The notes: generated by a model not told the origin, from the sequence alone. Positions 43,771 to 53,688 are shown, numbered from the stretch's first letter. The stretch: DNA of 64,000 nucleotides from Alphaproteobacteria bacterium (GCA_040220875.1 JAVJVX010000005.1:62001-126000); one strand, 5' to 3'. Translations and numbers: made by a program.

Positions 43771-45201
43771 TCAGCGTGTGATGTCGATGCGGTTGTGTGG
43801 CCAGTCGGCGCCGCCCGCGACCAGCCGGGCGCCGCTGCGGGCGGCCACGGCCGACCAGGACGACCTTAGCTTTCCCTCAAGGCACAGGCAAATTTTGGCC
43901 GCCGCCGTCACCCGTGGCGGTCTGCCCGGATCGGCCGCCGTCTCGGCAAGCACGCGGCGCATGAGCGCGAAGGCCAGGCTTTCATCGCGGATCCGCCAGC
44001 CGCCCGGACCCGTCCTCTCCCGGCAGGCCATTTGTTCGAGCAACGACAGGCGCGCCCGTTCCGCCGTCATTTCGAACAGCCCGGCCCGGGTAAACCCATG
44101 CAGCCGCACGGACAGGCCCGCGGCCGCGCATTCTTCCTGCATGGCAGCAAAAAGCGCCGCGCGCGCGGCCTTGCTGGAAAGCCTGAGGAAATCGATGACG
44201 ATCAGGCCGCCCAGCCCGCGGCAGGCCGTCTCACGCATGACTGCCGCCGCCGCCTCCCGGTTGATGGTGGCAGCGGTTCCCGCGGCGCGCCCCCGGTCGA
44301 GATCGATCGTCACACCGAGTGCGGTCTCGTCGATCTCGAGCGCTGCTCCCGAAGCCAGCGATACCCGGGGCGCCAGGGCAGCATCGAAAATATCGGCCAG
44401 CCGGGCGCCATCATTGGGCCCGCCGGCCTGGGGGGCGAAGCCAAGGGCGCGCGCCTTCTTGCCGGCGCCCACGAGGTCTCCCGCCGGGGCCGGGCCGACC
44501 AGGGTAAGCGGACGAACACCGCCCGTCCGGGCCAGGATGTCACGAAAAACACGCTCGGCCGCCGGCGGGCTGGCGATAAGCCGGCCCGGCGCACCCCCGC
44601 GTCCGGCCTCGCCCATGGCCGCCTGCCAACGGGCGACCAGATCGCCGGCTTCGCCCCGGAGCGTGGGCAGATCGGCCGCGAAGCCGGCCAAACGCAGGGT
44701 GAAGCCGCCTTCCACACTTGCGAGCGCGAGGCCGGCCCTGAGGTCGGCGAGGCGCGCGAGCCCGTCTTTCACGCCCGCTACACCCGCCACGGCTGCGAGC
44801 CGGCGTGACAGCCGATCGCCGGTTTCGGCCGGCGCATAGGCCAGAAACATGCCGGCCAGGACGATCCGGGGCGAGAATTCGGCCGCCTTGCCATGTCGGG
44901 GCGGACGGGTGGCCTGAAGCACGACCGTCTGGCTGACGGAAAGATCGGGCACCGCCCGAAGCGCGTTTTCAGGGAGAAAACCCGCGCCATCCGGGCCCAG
45001 GTCGAGAAACCCGCCCAGCCCAGGGACGATTTTTTCCACCCGCGCGCGGTAGATATCGCCCGGCACGATGTCACCGGTATCGCGCTCGAGCAAAATCGCG
45101 ATCGCCCGCCCGTCCTCGTCGAGGATCGCGGCCCGGCTCTCGCCAGGGAGGTTCTCCATCAGAATGGACCGGGCGGCGTCCGGCCTGGCGGGGGCGAGCA
45201 T
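43771..45201 (-). CDS. rng: Ribonuclease E/G family protein (RNase G-like)
   Basis: Endoribonuclease-family protein of about 476 residues. An S1-like segment lies near the start (GDIYRARVEKIVPGLGGFLDL). The two catalytic metal-binding Asp are present, in VTIDLDRG and GGLIVIDFLRL. The zinc-link Cys pair (CPxC) that dimerises RNase E/G is not present; the equivalent region reads MACRERTGPGGW with a single Cys. The ATG at 45201 follows the maf stop after one base (TGAAATG). An ATG eight codons earlier overlaps maf. Probably works in RNA maturation, though activity is less certain than usual. Confidence 0.87.
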   Translation of the reverse strand: MLAPARPDAARSILMENLPGESRAAILDEDGRAIAILLERDTGDIVPGDIYRARVEKIVPGLGGFLDLGPDGAGFLPENALRAVPDLSVSQTVVLQATRPPRHGKAAEFSPRIVLAGMFLAYAPAETGDRLSRRLAAVAGVAGVKDGLARLADLRAGLALASVEGGFTLRLAGFAADLPTLRGEAGDLVARWQAAMGEAGRGGAPGRLIASPPAAERVFRDILARTGGVRPLTLVGPAPAGDLVGAGKKARALGFAPQAGGPNDGARLADIFDAALAPRVSLASGAALEIDETALGVTIDLDRGRAAGTAATINREAAAAVMRETACRGLGGLIVIDFLRLSSKAARAALFAAMQEECAAAGLSVRLHGFTRAGLFEMTAERARLSLLEQMACRERTGPGGWRIRDESLAFALMRRVLAETAADPGRPPRVTAAAKICLCLEGKLRSSWSAVAARSGARLVAGGADWPHNRIDITR

Positions 45202-45202
45202 T

Positions 45203-45859
45203 TCAGACCGGCCAGAAACCGACACTGCGGAGAAGCCGGGCGGCGTGAAAGAGATCGAGCCCGACGACGTTCGAATAAGAGCCGTTGATCTGGCGTACGA
45301 AAGCGCCGGCGCGGCTCTGGATCGCGTACCCGCCGGCCTTGCCCTGCCACTCGCCGGACTCGAGATACCACTCGATCTCTGCCGGCGCGAGACGCTTGAA
45401 GGAAACCACCGTTGTCACGAGACGTTCGCGCTCGCGGCCCGAGGCGTCGATCAGACACATGCCGCCGAGCACCCGGTGGCGCCGCCCCGACAGCAGGGCC
45501 AGACATCGCCGGGCGTCATCGCGATCTTCGGCTTTGGGCAGAACGCGCCGGCCAAGCGCCACGACCGTATCGGCTGCGAGAACGCATTTTCCCGGCCGGT
45601 GGGCGGCGACGGCCTGCGCCTTCTGGCGCGCGAGCCGGCGCGCAAGATCGCGCGGCAATTCGTCCCGGCCGGGCGCTTCGTCGATTTCGGCGGGCAGGAC
45701 TTCGCCCGGGACGATGCCGATCTGGGCCAGCAGGTCCCGCCGGCGGGGAGAGGCAGAAGCCAGCACGAGCTCGGCGGCCGTGGAGCGCCGGTCCGGCGCG
45801 GCCGTCTCCGTCGCGGAATTACTTGAAACGGTAGGTGATCCGGCCCTTGGTGAGGTCAT
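45203..45859 (-). CDS. maf: Maf family nucleotide pyrophosphatase
   Basis: House-cleaning nucleotide pyrophosphatase acting on non-canonical or modified NTPs. The 218-residue form has the [16 protein letters not shown] signature, the catalytic-base region [15 protein letters not shown], and the C-terminal [13 protein letters not shown] and [12 protein letters not shown]. The ATG at 45859 overlaps the end of infA by 41 bases and adds about 28 residues before the conserved part. A GTG just before LASASPRR is a possible shorter start. Coupled to the RNase gene after it. Confidence 0.92.
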   Translation of the reverse strand: MTSPRAGSPTVSSNSATETAAPDRRSTAAELVLASASPRRRDLLAQIGIVPGEVLPAEIDEAPGRDELPRDLARRLARQKAQAVAAHRPGKCVLAADTVVALGRRVLPKAEDRDDARRCLALLSGRRHRVLGGMCLIDASGRERERLVTTVVSFKRLAPAEIEWYLESGEWQGKAGGYAIQSRAGAFVRQINGSYSNVVGLDLFHAARLLRSVGFWPV

Positions 45860-46037
45860 AGGGCGTCATTTCAACGGTGACTTTGTCACCAGCGAGAACA
45901 CGAATGCGGTTTTTTCTCATCTTGCCCGATGTGTGGGCGAGGATTTCGTGGCCGTTTTCCAGCTTTACGCGAAACATCGCGTTCGGCAGCAACTCCAGCA
46001 CCTCTCCGGAAAACTCCAGAAGTTCTTCTTTAGCCAT
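45819..46037 (-). CDS. infA: Translation initiation factor IF-1
   Basis: S1/OB-fold factor of 72 residues that binds the ribosomal A site during initiation. The sequence [19 protein letters not shown] to [10 protein letters not shown] is the textbook full length. The frame extends upstream, but the ATG at 46037 is fixed by conservation. It is transcribed with maf and RNase G, and an AT-rich stretch at 46140-46180 before it could hold a promoter. Confidence 0.98.
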   Translation of the reverse strand: MAKEELLEFSGEVLELLPNAMFRVKLENGHEILAHTSGKMRKNRIRVLAGDKVTVEMTPYDLTKGRITYRFK

Positions 46038-46177
46038 ACAATACCCGTTCTTGCGACCTTTTCTTGTGTTTGCAGGACGCCGGCGCGCTCCCGGCATCCG
46101 GCGGGGGGACTATACATGAACTCCGCCCGAAAGCACCGCTCGAGAGACGTCAATTTTTCCTATTTAACTTCAAATAG

Positions 46178-46621
46178 TTAGGCCCGTTTTGAGATCAAAT
46201 CGGGAAATCGCGCCTTGATCCTTTCCGTCAGCAGGCGACGCACGTCGCGGAACGCCTCCATGCGCGAATCGCGGTTTCCCCCCACCAGCATGGGATCGGG
46301 GATATCCCAGAACTCGACCTCCGTCGCGGAATGGCGCGTCACCTCCAGCGCCCGTTCGTGCGCCTCCGGCGAAAGGGTGATGATCAGATCGGCCGAGCCA
46401 TCCTCGAGATCATCGAAGGTCTTGGGCTTGTGTGTGGAAAGATTGATCCCGATTTCCTTCATCGCGGCCACGGCAAACTCGTTGCGCTCGGCCGCAAGAA
46501 CACCGATCGAATCGACATAAGCGGCAAACTCGATCAGAGATTTCATCAGCGCCTCGGCCATTGGTGAGCGCACGGCATTGCTGGTACAGGCGAAAAGTAT
46601 GGCGCTGGGGCGGCTGGTCAT
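46178..46621 (-). CDS. Low-molecular-weight protein-tyrosine phosphatase / arsenate-reductase-like protein
   Basis: Phosphatase-fold protein of 147 residues with the P-loop CTSNAVRS (Cys12 to Arg18, C-x5-R) and a general-acid Asp in DIPDPM near residue 109. The middle has the NLSTHKPKTFDDL stretch. Arsenate reductases share this fold, but their extra Cys are not visible, so phosphatase activity is more likely. It starts 5 bases after the UPF0262 stop. The order hisD-UPF0262-phosphatase-infA is conserved in alphaproteobacteria. Confidence 0.88.
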   Translation of the reverse strand: MTSRPSAILFACTSNAVRSPMAEALMKSLIEFAAYVDSIGVLAAERNEFAVAAMKEIGINLSTHKPKTFDDLEDGSADLIITLSPEAHERALEVTRHSATEVEFWDIPDPMLVGGNRDSRMEAFRDVRRLLTERIKARFPDLISKRA

Positions 46622-46626
46622 GGCGG

Positions 46627-47157
46627 CTATCCCCGAACGTGCAACACGCACAGCAGCGTGAAAAGACGCCGGGCCGTGTCGAAATCGAGTTCTATCCGCT
46701 CGGCCAGTGTTTCGCGAAGCTGCTCCGAGCCTTCGTTGTGAAGCGACCGCCGGCCCATATCGATCGCTTCGATCTGCGAGGGTGGAGCCGTCTTGATCGC
46801 GGAATAATAGCTCTCGCACACAAGGAAGTAGTCCTTCACCACCTGGCGCAGCGGCTTCAACGACAGGGAGAACCTGGACACGGGCTGACCCTCCTGGTCG
46901 CTGACATCGAACACAAGACGGTTATCTTCGAGCGAAAGCACAAGATTGTACGGCCCGCCCTCATGGCCTTTGGGCGAGAAATGATTCTGCTCGAGGATAT
47001 CGAAGATCGCGACAGCGCGTTCATGTTCGACCTCCGGCGTGCGCCGGATGAAGACGCGTTCATCCAGTTCGAGACGCTGGATGCGCTGGCGCGATTCGCC
47101 GAACCCCGCCGCGGGCAGCCGTTTCGTCGCAATGCGCTTTCCCGCGTCATTCGCCAT
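46627..47157 (-). CDS. UPF0262 family protein
   Basis: Conserved alphaproteobacterial protein of unknown function, 176 residues. Recognised by [20 protein letters not shown], then [23 protein letters not shown] and [13 protein letters not shown]. No catalytic motif is evident. The ATG at 47157 overlaps the end of hisD by 11 bases, indicating coupling, and the phosphatase gene follows after 5 bases. It has no known link to histidine synthesis despite the fixed position. Confidence 0.9.
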   Translation of the reverse strand: MANDAGKRIATKRLPAAGFGESRQRIQRLELDERVFIRRTPEVEHERAVAIFDILEQNHFSPKGHEGGPYNLVLSLEDNRLVFDVSDQEGQPVSRFSLSLKPLRQVVKDYFLVCESYYSAIKTAPPSQIEAIDMGRRSLHNEGSEQLRETLAERIELDFDTARRLFTLLCVLHVRG

Positions 47158-48451
47158 CCGACGCGTCCAGCCGAACCCGCACGGATTCCGCATGAGCACC
47201 CAGCCCCTCGGCTTCTGCCAGGATGACGGCCGCCGGGCCGATCTTGCGCAGCCCCCGGGGCAGACAACGGACGACCGAGGTGCGTTTCATAAAGTCGAGA
47301 ACGCCCAGGCCCGACGCGAAGCGGGCCGCCCGCGATGTCGGCAGGACATGATTGGGGCCGGCGACGTAATCACCGATGGCTTCGGGCGTATGATAACCCA
47401 TGAAGATGGCGCCGGCGTTGTGAACGCGCGACGCAATCGTTTCGGGATCGGCCACGGCAAGCTCAAGGTGCTCGGGCGCGAGGCGGTCGATGAGGCGCGG
47501 CGCCTCGTCGAAATCGCGGACCACGATCACGACACCGAAATCCAGCCAGCTCGCCCGCGCGATCTCGGCGCGCGGCAACTTGTCGAGCCAGGACTCGACG
47601 GCCGCCTCGACCGCCAGTGCGTAATCGCGGTCGTCGGTCAGCAGGATGGCCTGAGCCAGCGGGTCGTGTTCCGCCTGACTGAGAAGGTCCACCGCCGTCC
47701 ATTCGGGATCATTGCCGCGGTCGGCGACCACGAGAATTTCCGACGGACCGGCGATAAGGTCGATGCCTACCTGTCCGAAAACCTGACGTTTGGCCGAAGC
47801 CACATAGGCATTTCCCGGCCCGACGATCTTGTCGACCGGCGCAATCGATTCCGTCCCGTAAGCGAGCGCGGCCACCGCCTGCGCACCCCCGATGCGATAA
47901 ATCTCGTGAACGCCCACACGATCGGCCGCGGCCATGACCAGCGGGTTGAGTTCGCCTCCCGGAGTCGGCACGACCATCACGAGGCGCGTCACCCCCGCGA
48001 CGATAGCGGGCAGTGCATTCATCAGAACAGAGCTTGGATAGGCGGCCCGCCCGCCCGGAACATAAAGGCCGACCGCCTCGACCGGGCGCCAGCGCGCGCC
48101 CAGCTCGACTCCGCTGTCATCAGTGTACCGGTCGTCCTGCGGAAGCTGCCGGGCGTGAAAAGTCTCGATCCGCCGGGCTGCGAGGTCGAGGGCGTCGAGT
48201 GTTTTGGCCGGCACGCGGGCGCAAGCTCGGGCGATGTCTGCCGCGCCGACGCGAAGTGCATCCGCGGTGAGCTCGAAACGGTCGAATTCCCGCGTCAGGC
48301 GCACCAGCGCCTTGTCGCCTTCGCGGCGGACATCCCGGATGATGCGGCCGACGGTATCATCCACCGCCTCATCCTGATCGCGGCGAACAGAGATGATTTC
48401 GGCGAACCGGTCCTCGAAATCCGGATCAACGGTCGACAACCTATGCGCCAT
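47147..48451 (-). CDS. hisD: Histidinol dehydrogenase
   Basis: Last two steps of histidine synthesis: histidinol to histidine with two NAD+. The 434-residue zinc enzyme shows [20 protein letters not shown], the [22 protein letters not shown] signature in two parts, and [16 protein letters not shown] with a zinc-ligand His. Near the C terminus is PEHLEL and a NHVLPT stretch holding another catalytic His. The start overlaps hisG by 11 bases. Confidence 0.98.
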   Translation of the reverse strand: MAHRLSTVDPDFEDRFAEIISVRRDQDEAVDDTVGRIIRDVRREGDKALVRLTREFDRFELTADALRVGAADIARACARVPAKTLDALDLAARRIETFHARQLPQDDRYTDDSGVELGARWRPVEAVGLYVPGGRAAYPSSVLMNALPAIVAGVTRLVMVVPTPGGELNPLVMAAADRVGVHEIYRIGGAQAVAALAYGTESIAPVDKIVGPGNAYVASAKRQVFGQVGIDLIAGPSEILVVADRGNDPEWTAVDLLSQAEHDPLAQAILLTDDRDYALAVEAAVESWLDKLPRAEIARASWLDFGVVIVVRDFDEAPRLIDRLAPEHLELAVADPETIASRVHNAGAIFMGYHTPEAIGDYVAGPNHVLPTSRAARFASGLGVLDFMKRTSVVRCLPRGLRKIGPAAVILAEAEGLGAHAESVRVRLDASDGE

Positions 48452-49112
48452 TGATAGCCTCGCTGAATTTATTTATCCACTCGCCCACATCCGGGCGGGT
48501 CTTGAGGGCGGTGCGATTGACAATAAGCCGGGAGGAGACGTCCGCGATATGCTCGATCTCAATCAGATTATTGGCCTTGAGGGTATTGCCGGTGGAGACG
48601 AGATCGACGATCCGCTGGCAAAGCCCGAGGCTGGGGGCGAGTTCCATCGCGCCGTTCAGCTTGATGCATTCGGCCTGTACGCCACGCGCGGCGAAATGGC
48701 GCCGGGTGATCTCGGGATACTTGGTCGCGACCCGAACGTGGCTCCAGAGCGCCGGGTCGTCGCCGGCCACCATCTCGGCCGGCTCGGCCACCGCCAGCCG
48801 GCAGCGCCCGACCCCCAGATCTAGGGGCGCATACAGATCGGAATAGTCGAATTCCATCAGGACATCACTGCCGGCCACGCCGAGTTGGGCGGCGCCGAAG
48901 GCAACGAAAGTGGCGACGTCGAAGCTGCGCACCCGGATGATCTCCAGCTTGTCCAGATTGGTCGCAAATCTGAGCAGCCGGCTCTCGGGATCGTCGAAGG
49001 CGGGCTCGGGCTCGATCCCGGCCCGGCGCACCACGGGCATGACCTCGCTCAGAATGCGGCCCTTGGGCAGGGCCAGCACAAGCTTGTCGGTCGAATTTGC
49101 GTTGTCCGGCAC
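48441..49112 (-). CDS. hisG: ATP phosphoribosyltransferase, short form
   Basis: First step of histidine synthesis, joining ATP and PRPP. At 223 residues it is the short catalytic form, which needs the HisZ regulatory subunit encoded elsewhere. [10 protein letters not shown] opens the protein, and [17 protein letters not shown] is the PRPP loop region. hisZ was not found in the window. It begins the hisG-hisD-UPF0262 coupled run. Confidence 0.96.
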   Translation of the reverse strand: MPDNANSTDKLVLALPKGRILSEVMPVVRRAGIEPEPAFDDPESRLLRFATNLDKLEIIRVRSFDVATFVAFGAAQLGVAGSDVLMEFDYSDLYAPLDLGVGRCRLAVAEPAEMVAGDDPALWSHVRVATKYPEITRRHFAARGVQAECIKLNGAMELAPSLGLCQRIVDLVSTGNTLKANNLIEIEHIADVSSRLIVNRTALKTRPDVGEWINKFSEAINGA

Positions 49113-49253
49113 GAAGCCTCCCTGATCTGCACCTGTTCCCGACTGGGCGCCCGTCCAGGGGCCGTCCGGGCGGCGGGCCGCCCGTTTATCACGAAGTCGG
49201 GCGGGATGGCCACCTTAACCGGGCAAGGCCCGGCCGGGGACGGAAAATCGCTT

Positions 49254-49727
49254 TCAGCCGTGCCACGGCCGCCATCTGGTGGGCCACGGATCAGCCAGGT
49301 CCTCCAGCTCGCAGGACAGGGCGGACAGGGTCAGCCGCAGGCTTGCCCCGCCGGCAAAGGTCAGGCGCAGCACGAGGGTGCCATCGTCCGCGCCGGCCGG
49401 CCGGTTCTCCAGGGAAAGGGCGAGGAGTTCGAGAAACCCGCCCTTTGCCGCCTCTTCCAGCGCGCGGCGCTGAACCGACCGGACGTGGTGGACGGCGAAA
49501 CCGGACAGCACCCGCGCGAAGCGGGGCCGGGCATGCAAGCCCCGGCTGAGCGGACCGTACCGGAGGTTTTCCCAACAGAACCGGCTTGCCGTCAGGGCGA
49601 ACAGCCCCTCTTCCGGCACATAGGCGATGTCGGCCAGGGCCACCACCGCGTCCTGCAGCAGCAGCGACAAGGTCTCGATATCCGCCTTGTCCCGGGCGCG
49701 CAGTCTGAGAGGAGCCTCGGTGGTCAT
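49254..49727 (-). CDS. DUF2948 family protein
   Basis: Protein of 157 residues from the ATG at 49727 (MTTEAPLRLRARDKADIETL). It shows the DUF2948 pattern: LLQDAVVALADIAYVPEE, then RFCWEN, HHVRSVQRRAL, and a Trp-rich end DPWPTRWRPWH. The family has no known function and is largely alphaproteobacterial. It starts 4 bases after the murA stop, so expression is tied to cell-wall synthesis. Confidence 0.88.
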   Translation of the reverse strand: MTTEAPLRLRARDKADIETLSLLLQDAVVALADIAYVPEEGLFALTASRFCWENLRYGPLSRGLHARPRFARVLSGFAVHHVRSVQRRALEEAAKGGFLELLALSLENRPAGADDGTLVLRLTFAGGASLRLTLSALSCELEDLADPWPTRWRPWHG

Positions 49728-49731
49728 GACC

Positions 49732-51012
49732 CTATTTGATCCGCTCGATCCTCGCCCCGCAAGCGGACAGTTTCTCCTCGATCCGTTCATATCCACGGTC
49801 CAGATGATAGACCCGGTTGACAATCGTCTCGCCGTCGGCCGCGAGCCCCGCCAGCACCAGCGACACCGAGGCCCTCAGATCGGTCGCCATTACCGGCGCG
49901 CCGGTCAGGCGCGGCACGCCGCGAATGATCGCGGAAGCCCCGTGGACGTGGATATTCGCCCCCATGCGACACAGCTCGGGCACATGCATGAAGCGGTTCT
50001 CGAAAATCGTCTCCGTCAGCATGGACGCGCCATCCGCCAGGGTCATGACCGCCATGATTTGCGCCTGCAGGTCGGTCGGAAAACCGGGATAGGGTTCCGT
50101 CATGATATCGATACCATGAAGCGAGCCGTTGTCCCGGGACACGCGAAGTCCCCGATCGGTCGGCGTGATCGAGATTCCCGCTTCGCGCAGCATGGTGATC
50201 CCTGTCTCCAGCAGGTCGGCCCGGGCGCCCACCAGCTCGAGGTCCCCGCCGGTAATGGCCGCGGCCAGGGCGTAGGTACCGGTTTCGATGCGGTCGGCCA
50301 GGACCGGATGGGCCGCGCCGTGCAGTCGGGGCATGCCGGTGATTTTCAGGCTGTCCGTGCCAATTCCCTCGATCCGCGCGCCCATCGCGACGAGGCAGCT
50401 CGCAAGATCGCCGACCTCGGGCTCGCGTGCCGCGTTGATCAGCTCGGTCACGCCATCAGCTAGGCTGGCCGCCATCAGGAGGTTTTCCGTCGCGCCGACC
50501 GAGACGACGGGAAAGGTCACCTGCGCGCCCTTGAGCCCCTTTGGGGCGCGGGCATGGATATAGCCGCCCGCAAGCTCGATCTCGGCGCCGAGCGCCTGCA
50601 GCCCCTTGAGGTGCAGATCCACGGGCCGGGTCCCGATGGCGCAGCCCCCCGGCAGGGAGACCCTGGCCTCGCCGGCGCGGGCCAGCAGCGGGCCGAGTAC
50701 GAGGACGGAGGCGCGCATCTTGCGCACAAGCTCGTAAGGCGCCTCGGTGGAGGTGATCTTCCCGGCTTTGAGCGAGAGAACGCGGCCGCCATGACCGTTT
50801 TCATGTTCACCATTCATGGAGATCTCAACCCCGTGCTGGACCAGCAGATTGGCCAGGGTTGAGATATCCGCGAGGTGCGGCAGGTTCGCGAGGGTCAGGG
50901 TCTCGTCGGTAAGCAGGCTGGCCGCCATGAGCGGCAGGGCGGCGTTCTTGGCGCCGGAAATCTCGACGCTGCCCCTGAGCGGTACCCCGCCTTCAATGCG
51001 AATGCGATCCAT
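49732..51012 (-). CDS. murA: UDP-N-acetylglucosamine 1-carboxyvinyltransferase
   Basis: First committed peptidoglycan step: transfer of enolpyruvate from PEP to UDP-GlcNAc. The 426-residue protein has the active-site loop [14 protein letters not shown] with Cys124, the fosfomycin target, and begins with the [13 protein letters not shown] substrate site. It lies 12 bases after dcd and 4 bases before the DUF2948 gene. Confidence 0.98.
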   Translation of the reverse strand: MDRIRIEGGVPLRGSVEISGAKNAALPLMAASLLTDETLTLANLPHLADISTLANLLVQHGVEISMNGEHENGHGGRVLSLKAGKITSTEAPYELVRKMRASVLVLGPLLARAGEARVSLPGGCAIGTRPVDLHLKGLQALGAEIELAGGYIHARAPKGLKGAQVTFPVVSVGATENLLMAASLADGVTELINAAREPEVGDLASCLVAMGARIEGIGTDSLKITGMPRLHGAAHPVLADRIETGTYALAAAITGGDLELVGARADLLETGITMLREAGISITPTDRGLRVSRDNGSLHGIDIMTEPYPGFPTDLQAQIMAVMTLADGASMLTETIFENRFMHVPELCRMGANIHVHGASAIIRGVPRLTGAPVMATDLRASVSLVLAGLAADGETIVNRVYHLDRGYERIEEKLSACGARIERIK

Positions 51013-51024
51013 CGGCCGGCCGCG

Positions 51025-51579
51025 TCAGAGTTTTGGCAGGGTCACGCCGCGCTGGCCCATGTATTTTCCGGCCCTGTCCGCATAGGAAACGTCGCACGGC
51101 GCATCGCCCTTGAGAAAGATGAACTGGCAGGCGCCCTCGTTGGCGTAGATCTTGGCGGGCAGAGGCGTTGTGTTGGAGAACTCCAGTGTCACATGGCCCT
51201 CCCACTCGGGCTCGAGCGGCGTGACGTTGACGATGATCCCGCAGCGGGCATAGGTGGATTTACCGAGGCAGATGACGATGACATCGCGCGGTATGCGGAA
51301 ATACTCGACCGTTCGCGCCAGCGCAAAGCTGTTGGGTGGAATGATGCAGACGTCGCCCGGCCGATCCACGAAACTCTTGGTCGAGAAATCCTTGGGGTCG
51401 ACCACCGCCGAATCGACATTGGTGAAGACCTTGAACTCGCTCGAGACGCGGGCGTCATAACCAAAGGACGAAAGCCCGTAGGAGATCACGCCCTCGCGTT
51501 TCAGGGTTTCGGAAAATGGCTCGATCATGCCGTTTCCAAGCGCGTTCTCCCGAATCCAGCGATCAGGCATGACGGCCAT
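51025..51579 (-). CDS. dcd: dCTP deaminase
   Basis: Deaminates dCTP to dUTP on the way to dTMP. The 184-residue protein shows [15 protein letters not shown], the nucleotide-binding [18 protein letters not shown] and the catalytic Glu in [11 protein letters not shown]. The ATG at 51579 is preceded by a strong GGAGGAGGGGG, which supports it over an ATG three codons later. It opens the dcd-murA-DUF2948 run. Confidence 0.97.
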   Translation of the reverse strand: MAVMPDRWIRENALGNGMIEPFSETLKREGVISYGLSSFGYDARVSSEFKVFTNVDSAVVDPKDFSTKSFVDRPGDVCIIPPNSFALARTVEYFRIPRDVIVICLGKSTYARCGIIVNVTPLEPEWEGHVTLEFSNTTPLPAKIYANEGACQFIFLKGDAPCDVSYADRAGKYMGQRGVTLPKL

Positions 51580-51735
51580 GAATGTCCCCCTCCTCCGGTG
51601 ATCGGTGCCGCGGTCCCGGCGCGACCGGCATTGTTCTACTGGAACCGGGAGACCCCCTCAAGCATGGCGTGGCAAGCCCCGCCGGCCGGGCCCGGACTCC
51701 CGTCCCGGGCCCCGACTCCCGTCCCAGGCCCCGTC

Positions 51736-51960
51736 TCAGTCTCCGCTCGGCTCGTCCTCCGCCGCCACTCCGCCCGACTCGCGCACCCGGATCTGGGCCT
51801 TGCGCCGGTGCAGATTGTCGCGAAGCCGATCCGCGAGGCGCGCCTCGCGCTGCTTTTTGGCCGCCGCAGCCTTTTCGGACAGGCGCGGCCGCGACGGTTT
51901 CTGCCGCGCGGGCGCGGCCCTCTCGGGTCTGGACGGGCGGTTTCGGGGTGGGTTGGTCAT
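51736..51960 (-). CDS. Small basic protein of unknown function
   Basis: Protein of 74 residues, very rich in Arg, Lys, Ala and Pro. A disordered N-terminal third (RPERAAPARQK) leads to a helical segment LADRLRDNLHRRKAQIR. Short basic proteins with a similar L-R-x-N-L-x-R-R-K-A-Q core occur in other alphaproteobacteria, from memory, without known function. It could bind nucleic acid or be a ribosome-linked peptide, which is speculation. It lies about 150 bases upstream of dcd on the same strand. Confidence 0.65.
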   Translation of the reverse strand: MTNPPRNRPSRPERAAPARQKPSRPRLSEKAAAAKKQREARLADRLRDNLHRRKAQIRVRESGGVAAEDEPSGD

Positions 51961-52078
51961 GTTTCCGCGTCGAACGGGCGGGCCGCGCTTTGCGGCCTCG
52001 CGCCAACATCAGTCTCGCGGAGAACTTACAGAAAGCGGAGGCTCCCGGCAAACGGGTCGCCGGGAGCCTCCTGTGAGG

Positions 52079-53314
52079 TCAGGATGCTGCCTGTTTGCCT
52101 TCTCGGATCATGCGCATTATGGCGTTCAGCGAATGCCGGCAGGTGATCTCGGTATCGGCGAAATTGATCTCCTTGAGGGAGCCCGAGCGCATTCCTGCCT
52201 GGGAACCTTCGCTTGTCGCGATGTCCTCACGGAAGGCGTCGCGCAGCAATGCGATCGACTGCTCCTGCGCAATCAACTGAGAGGCATTCTGAGCCGGAAA
52301 GAAGTGAAGCTCCGATTCCCAGCGTGTGGTGTTGGCGTCAATCGGCCAGAATTCGTGAATGAAAAAGAATCCGGCAGACGTGTCGAGCAGCCAGTTCGGG
52401 AAGACCCCGTTGATATCGAAAGAGTAATAGGGATCGTCATCCGGATTGATTCCGGGCAGCTTCCGGCGCGCGGCCTCCGCCCCCTGACTGAGGGAATCAC
52501 CGATCTGAACGGCGAAAACCTCCGACGGCTTGGGCGTGTAATCCGGGTTGTAGGAGAAAGATGCGGCCCGGTTCTTTTCATAAAGCTCAAGATGATAGGG
52601 TCGGCACGTCGGATTACGGGCACCGGTAAAATACACGCCGATCGTGCCGGCATGCACCGTGTCCACGTGATAGCCTTCCTGGAAAGCGTCCAGGAAAAGT
52701 TTCCAGTTGGCTTTCAGCGTCGCGCCCCAGTGCCCGACTTCCACCATTTGTTCGGCCGGGAATTCGTCCAGCTTTTCGGCGAGGGGGCTGAGTTGCTGGC
52801 GGAGCGCTTCCTTCGGCTTTTCGGCAAAATTGATGAAGATAAAGCCGTTCCAGACCTCGCAATGAATCGCGTCGAGGTTCAGCTTGCTTTTATCGAGTGT
52901 GTGGAACTGCGATTCGTCGGGGATATGCTTGATCTTCCCTTCGGTGTCGTAGACCCAGCCGCGGAAGCGGCAAGTGAAGAATTTGCAGTTGCCATGATCG
53001 CCGTTACTGACATTGGTGCCCCGGTGCCGGCAGACATCGTAGAAGGCACGGATGACGCCATCGCGCCCGCGCACAATGATGGCGGACTTGTCCAGGCATT
53101 CCACTCGCTTGACGAAGAAATCGCCAGGATTGGGAATGCGCTCCACCCGCCCGGCCAGGAGCCAGACCTTGGAGAAGATATGCTCGCATTCGTCGGCGAG
53201 GAAATCCTCGGAAACAAAGGGCTCGATCGGGACGGGTCCGGTCCCCAGTTCCGGAAAACGGTCGGCGTTGAGCCGCTCCGTGGTGGTCAGATCGTATTTT
53301 TCGACGGCACTCAT
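52079..53314 (-). CDS. Rieske ring-hydroxylating oxygenase, alpha subunit, with altered cluster ligand
   Basis: Rieske non-heme iron oxygenase of 411 residues. The Rieske site begins C95-R-H97, but the second half reads C115-R-F-R118-G-W: the second His ligand (normally C-x2-H) is Arg. The catalytic iron triad is intact (His216, His221, Asp364), as is bridging Asp209 in LDAFQEGYH. The C-terminal domain looks normal. No ferredoxin or reductase gene is adjacent. A small conserved partner lies 20 bases upstream. Substrate unknown. With one ligand lost the cluster may be altered or absent, or the base call may be wrong. Confidence 0.88.
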   Translation of the reverse strand: MSAVEKYDLTTTERLNADRFPELGTGPVPIEPFVSEDFLADECEHIFSKVWLLAGRVERIPNPGDFFVKRVECLDKSAIIVRGRDGVIRAFYDVCRHRGTNVSNGDHGNCKFFTCRFRGWVYDTEGKIKHIPDESQFHTLDKSKLNLDAIHCEVWNGFIFINFAEKPKEALRQQLSPLAEKLDEFPAEQMVEVGHWGATLKANWKLFLDAFQEGYHVDTVHAGTIGVYFTGARNPTCRPYHLELYEKNRAASFSYNPDYTPKPSEVFAVQIGDSLSQGAEAARRKLPGINPDDDPYYSFDINGVFPNWLLDTSAGFFFIHEFWPIDANTTRWESELHFFPAQNASQLIAQEQSIALLRDAFREDIATSEGSQAGMRSGSLKEINFADTEITCRHSLNAIMRMIREGKQAAS

Positions 53315-53334
53315 GGGCTATCTCCCTAAACCTG

Positions 53335-53688
53335 TTATTGCGCCACGACGGCATAGCGCCGCTTCACGGGCAGAACCTCGAATTTCTCGAATTCCACCGA
53401 GTTCGGCACGTCGGGCTGGTCGTAGAAATCGATCGCCGGCGCCACTTCCATCTGCATCAGGGCCAGTTCCAGAAGGTTGGCCTGCAGACGCGGCATTTCC
53501 ATCAGCGGGAAGTCGTCGAGATAGGCGGCAATTTCAGCCATTCGCGGCATCATGATGTCGTAAAACTCGCGCAGCTTCGCCTGATCCTGGTGGACCCGGT
53601 AGTGGTTGCGCTCTCTCTCGGTCGGAAGCACCCATTCCGGCACGAAATGTTCGAGGTCCTCGAACCCCTCAGGCAGTTTTTGCCCCAT
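53335..53688 (-). CDS. Conserved small protein preceding the Rieske oxygenase
   Basis: Protein of 117 residues, acidic and largely helical by eye. It starts MGQKLPEGFEDLEHFVPEW, then LPTERERN and a helix EFYDIMMPRMAEIAAYLDDF, followed by LLELALMQMEVAPAIDFY. I recall similar proteins beside Rieske genes in other proteobacteria, without assigned function. There are no cofactor motifs or Cys. The 20-base spacing indicates co-expression, so it may be an accessory or chaperone for the oxygenase. Confidence 0.78.
   Translation of the reverse strand: MGQKLPEGFEDLEHFVPEWVLPTERERNHYRVHQDQAKLREFYDIMMPRMAEIAAYLDDFPLMEMPRLQANLLELALMQMEVAPAIDFYDQPDVPNSVEFEKFEVLPVKRRYAVVAQ

Noticed and set aside
45203-45859. 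Frameshift suspected at the infA-maf overlap
   Set aside because: Both proteins are complete with conserved ends; the overlap reflects the choice of maf start.
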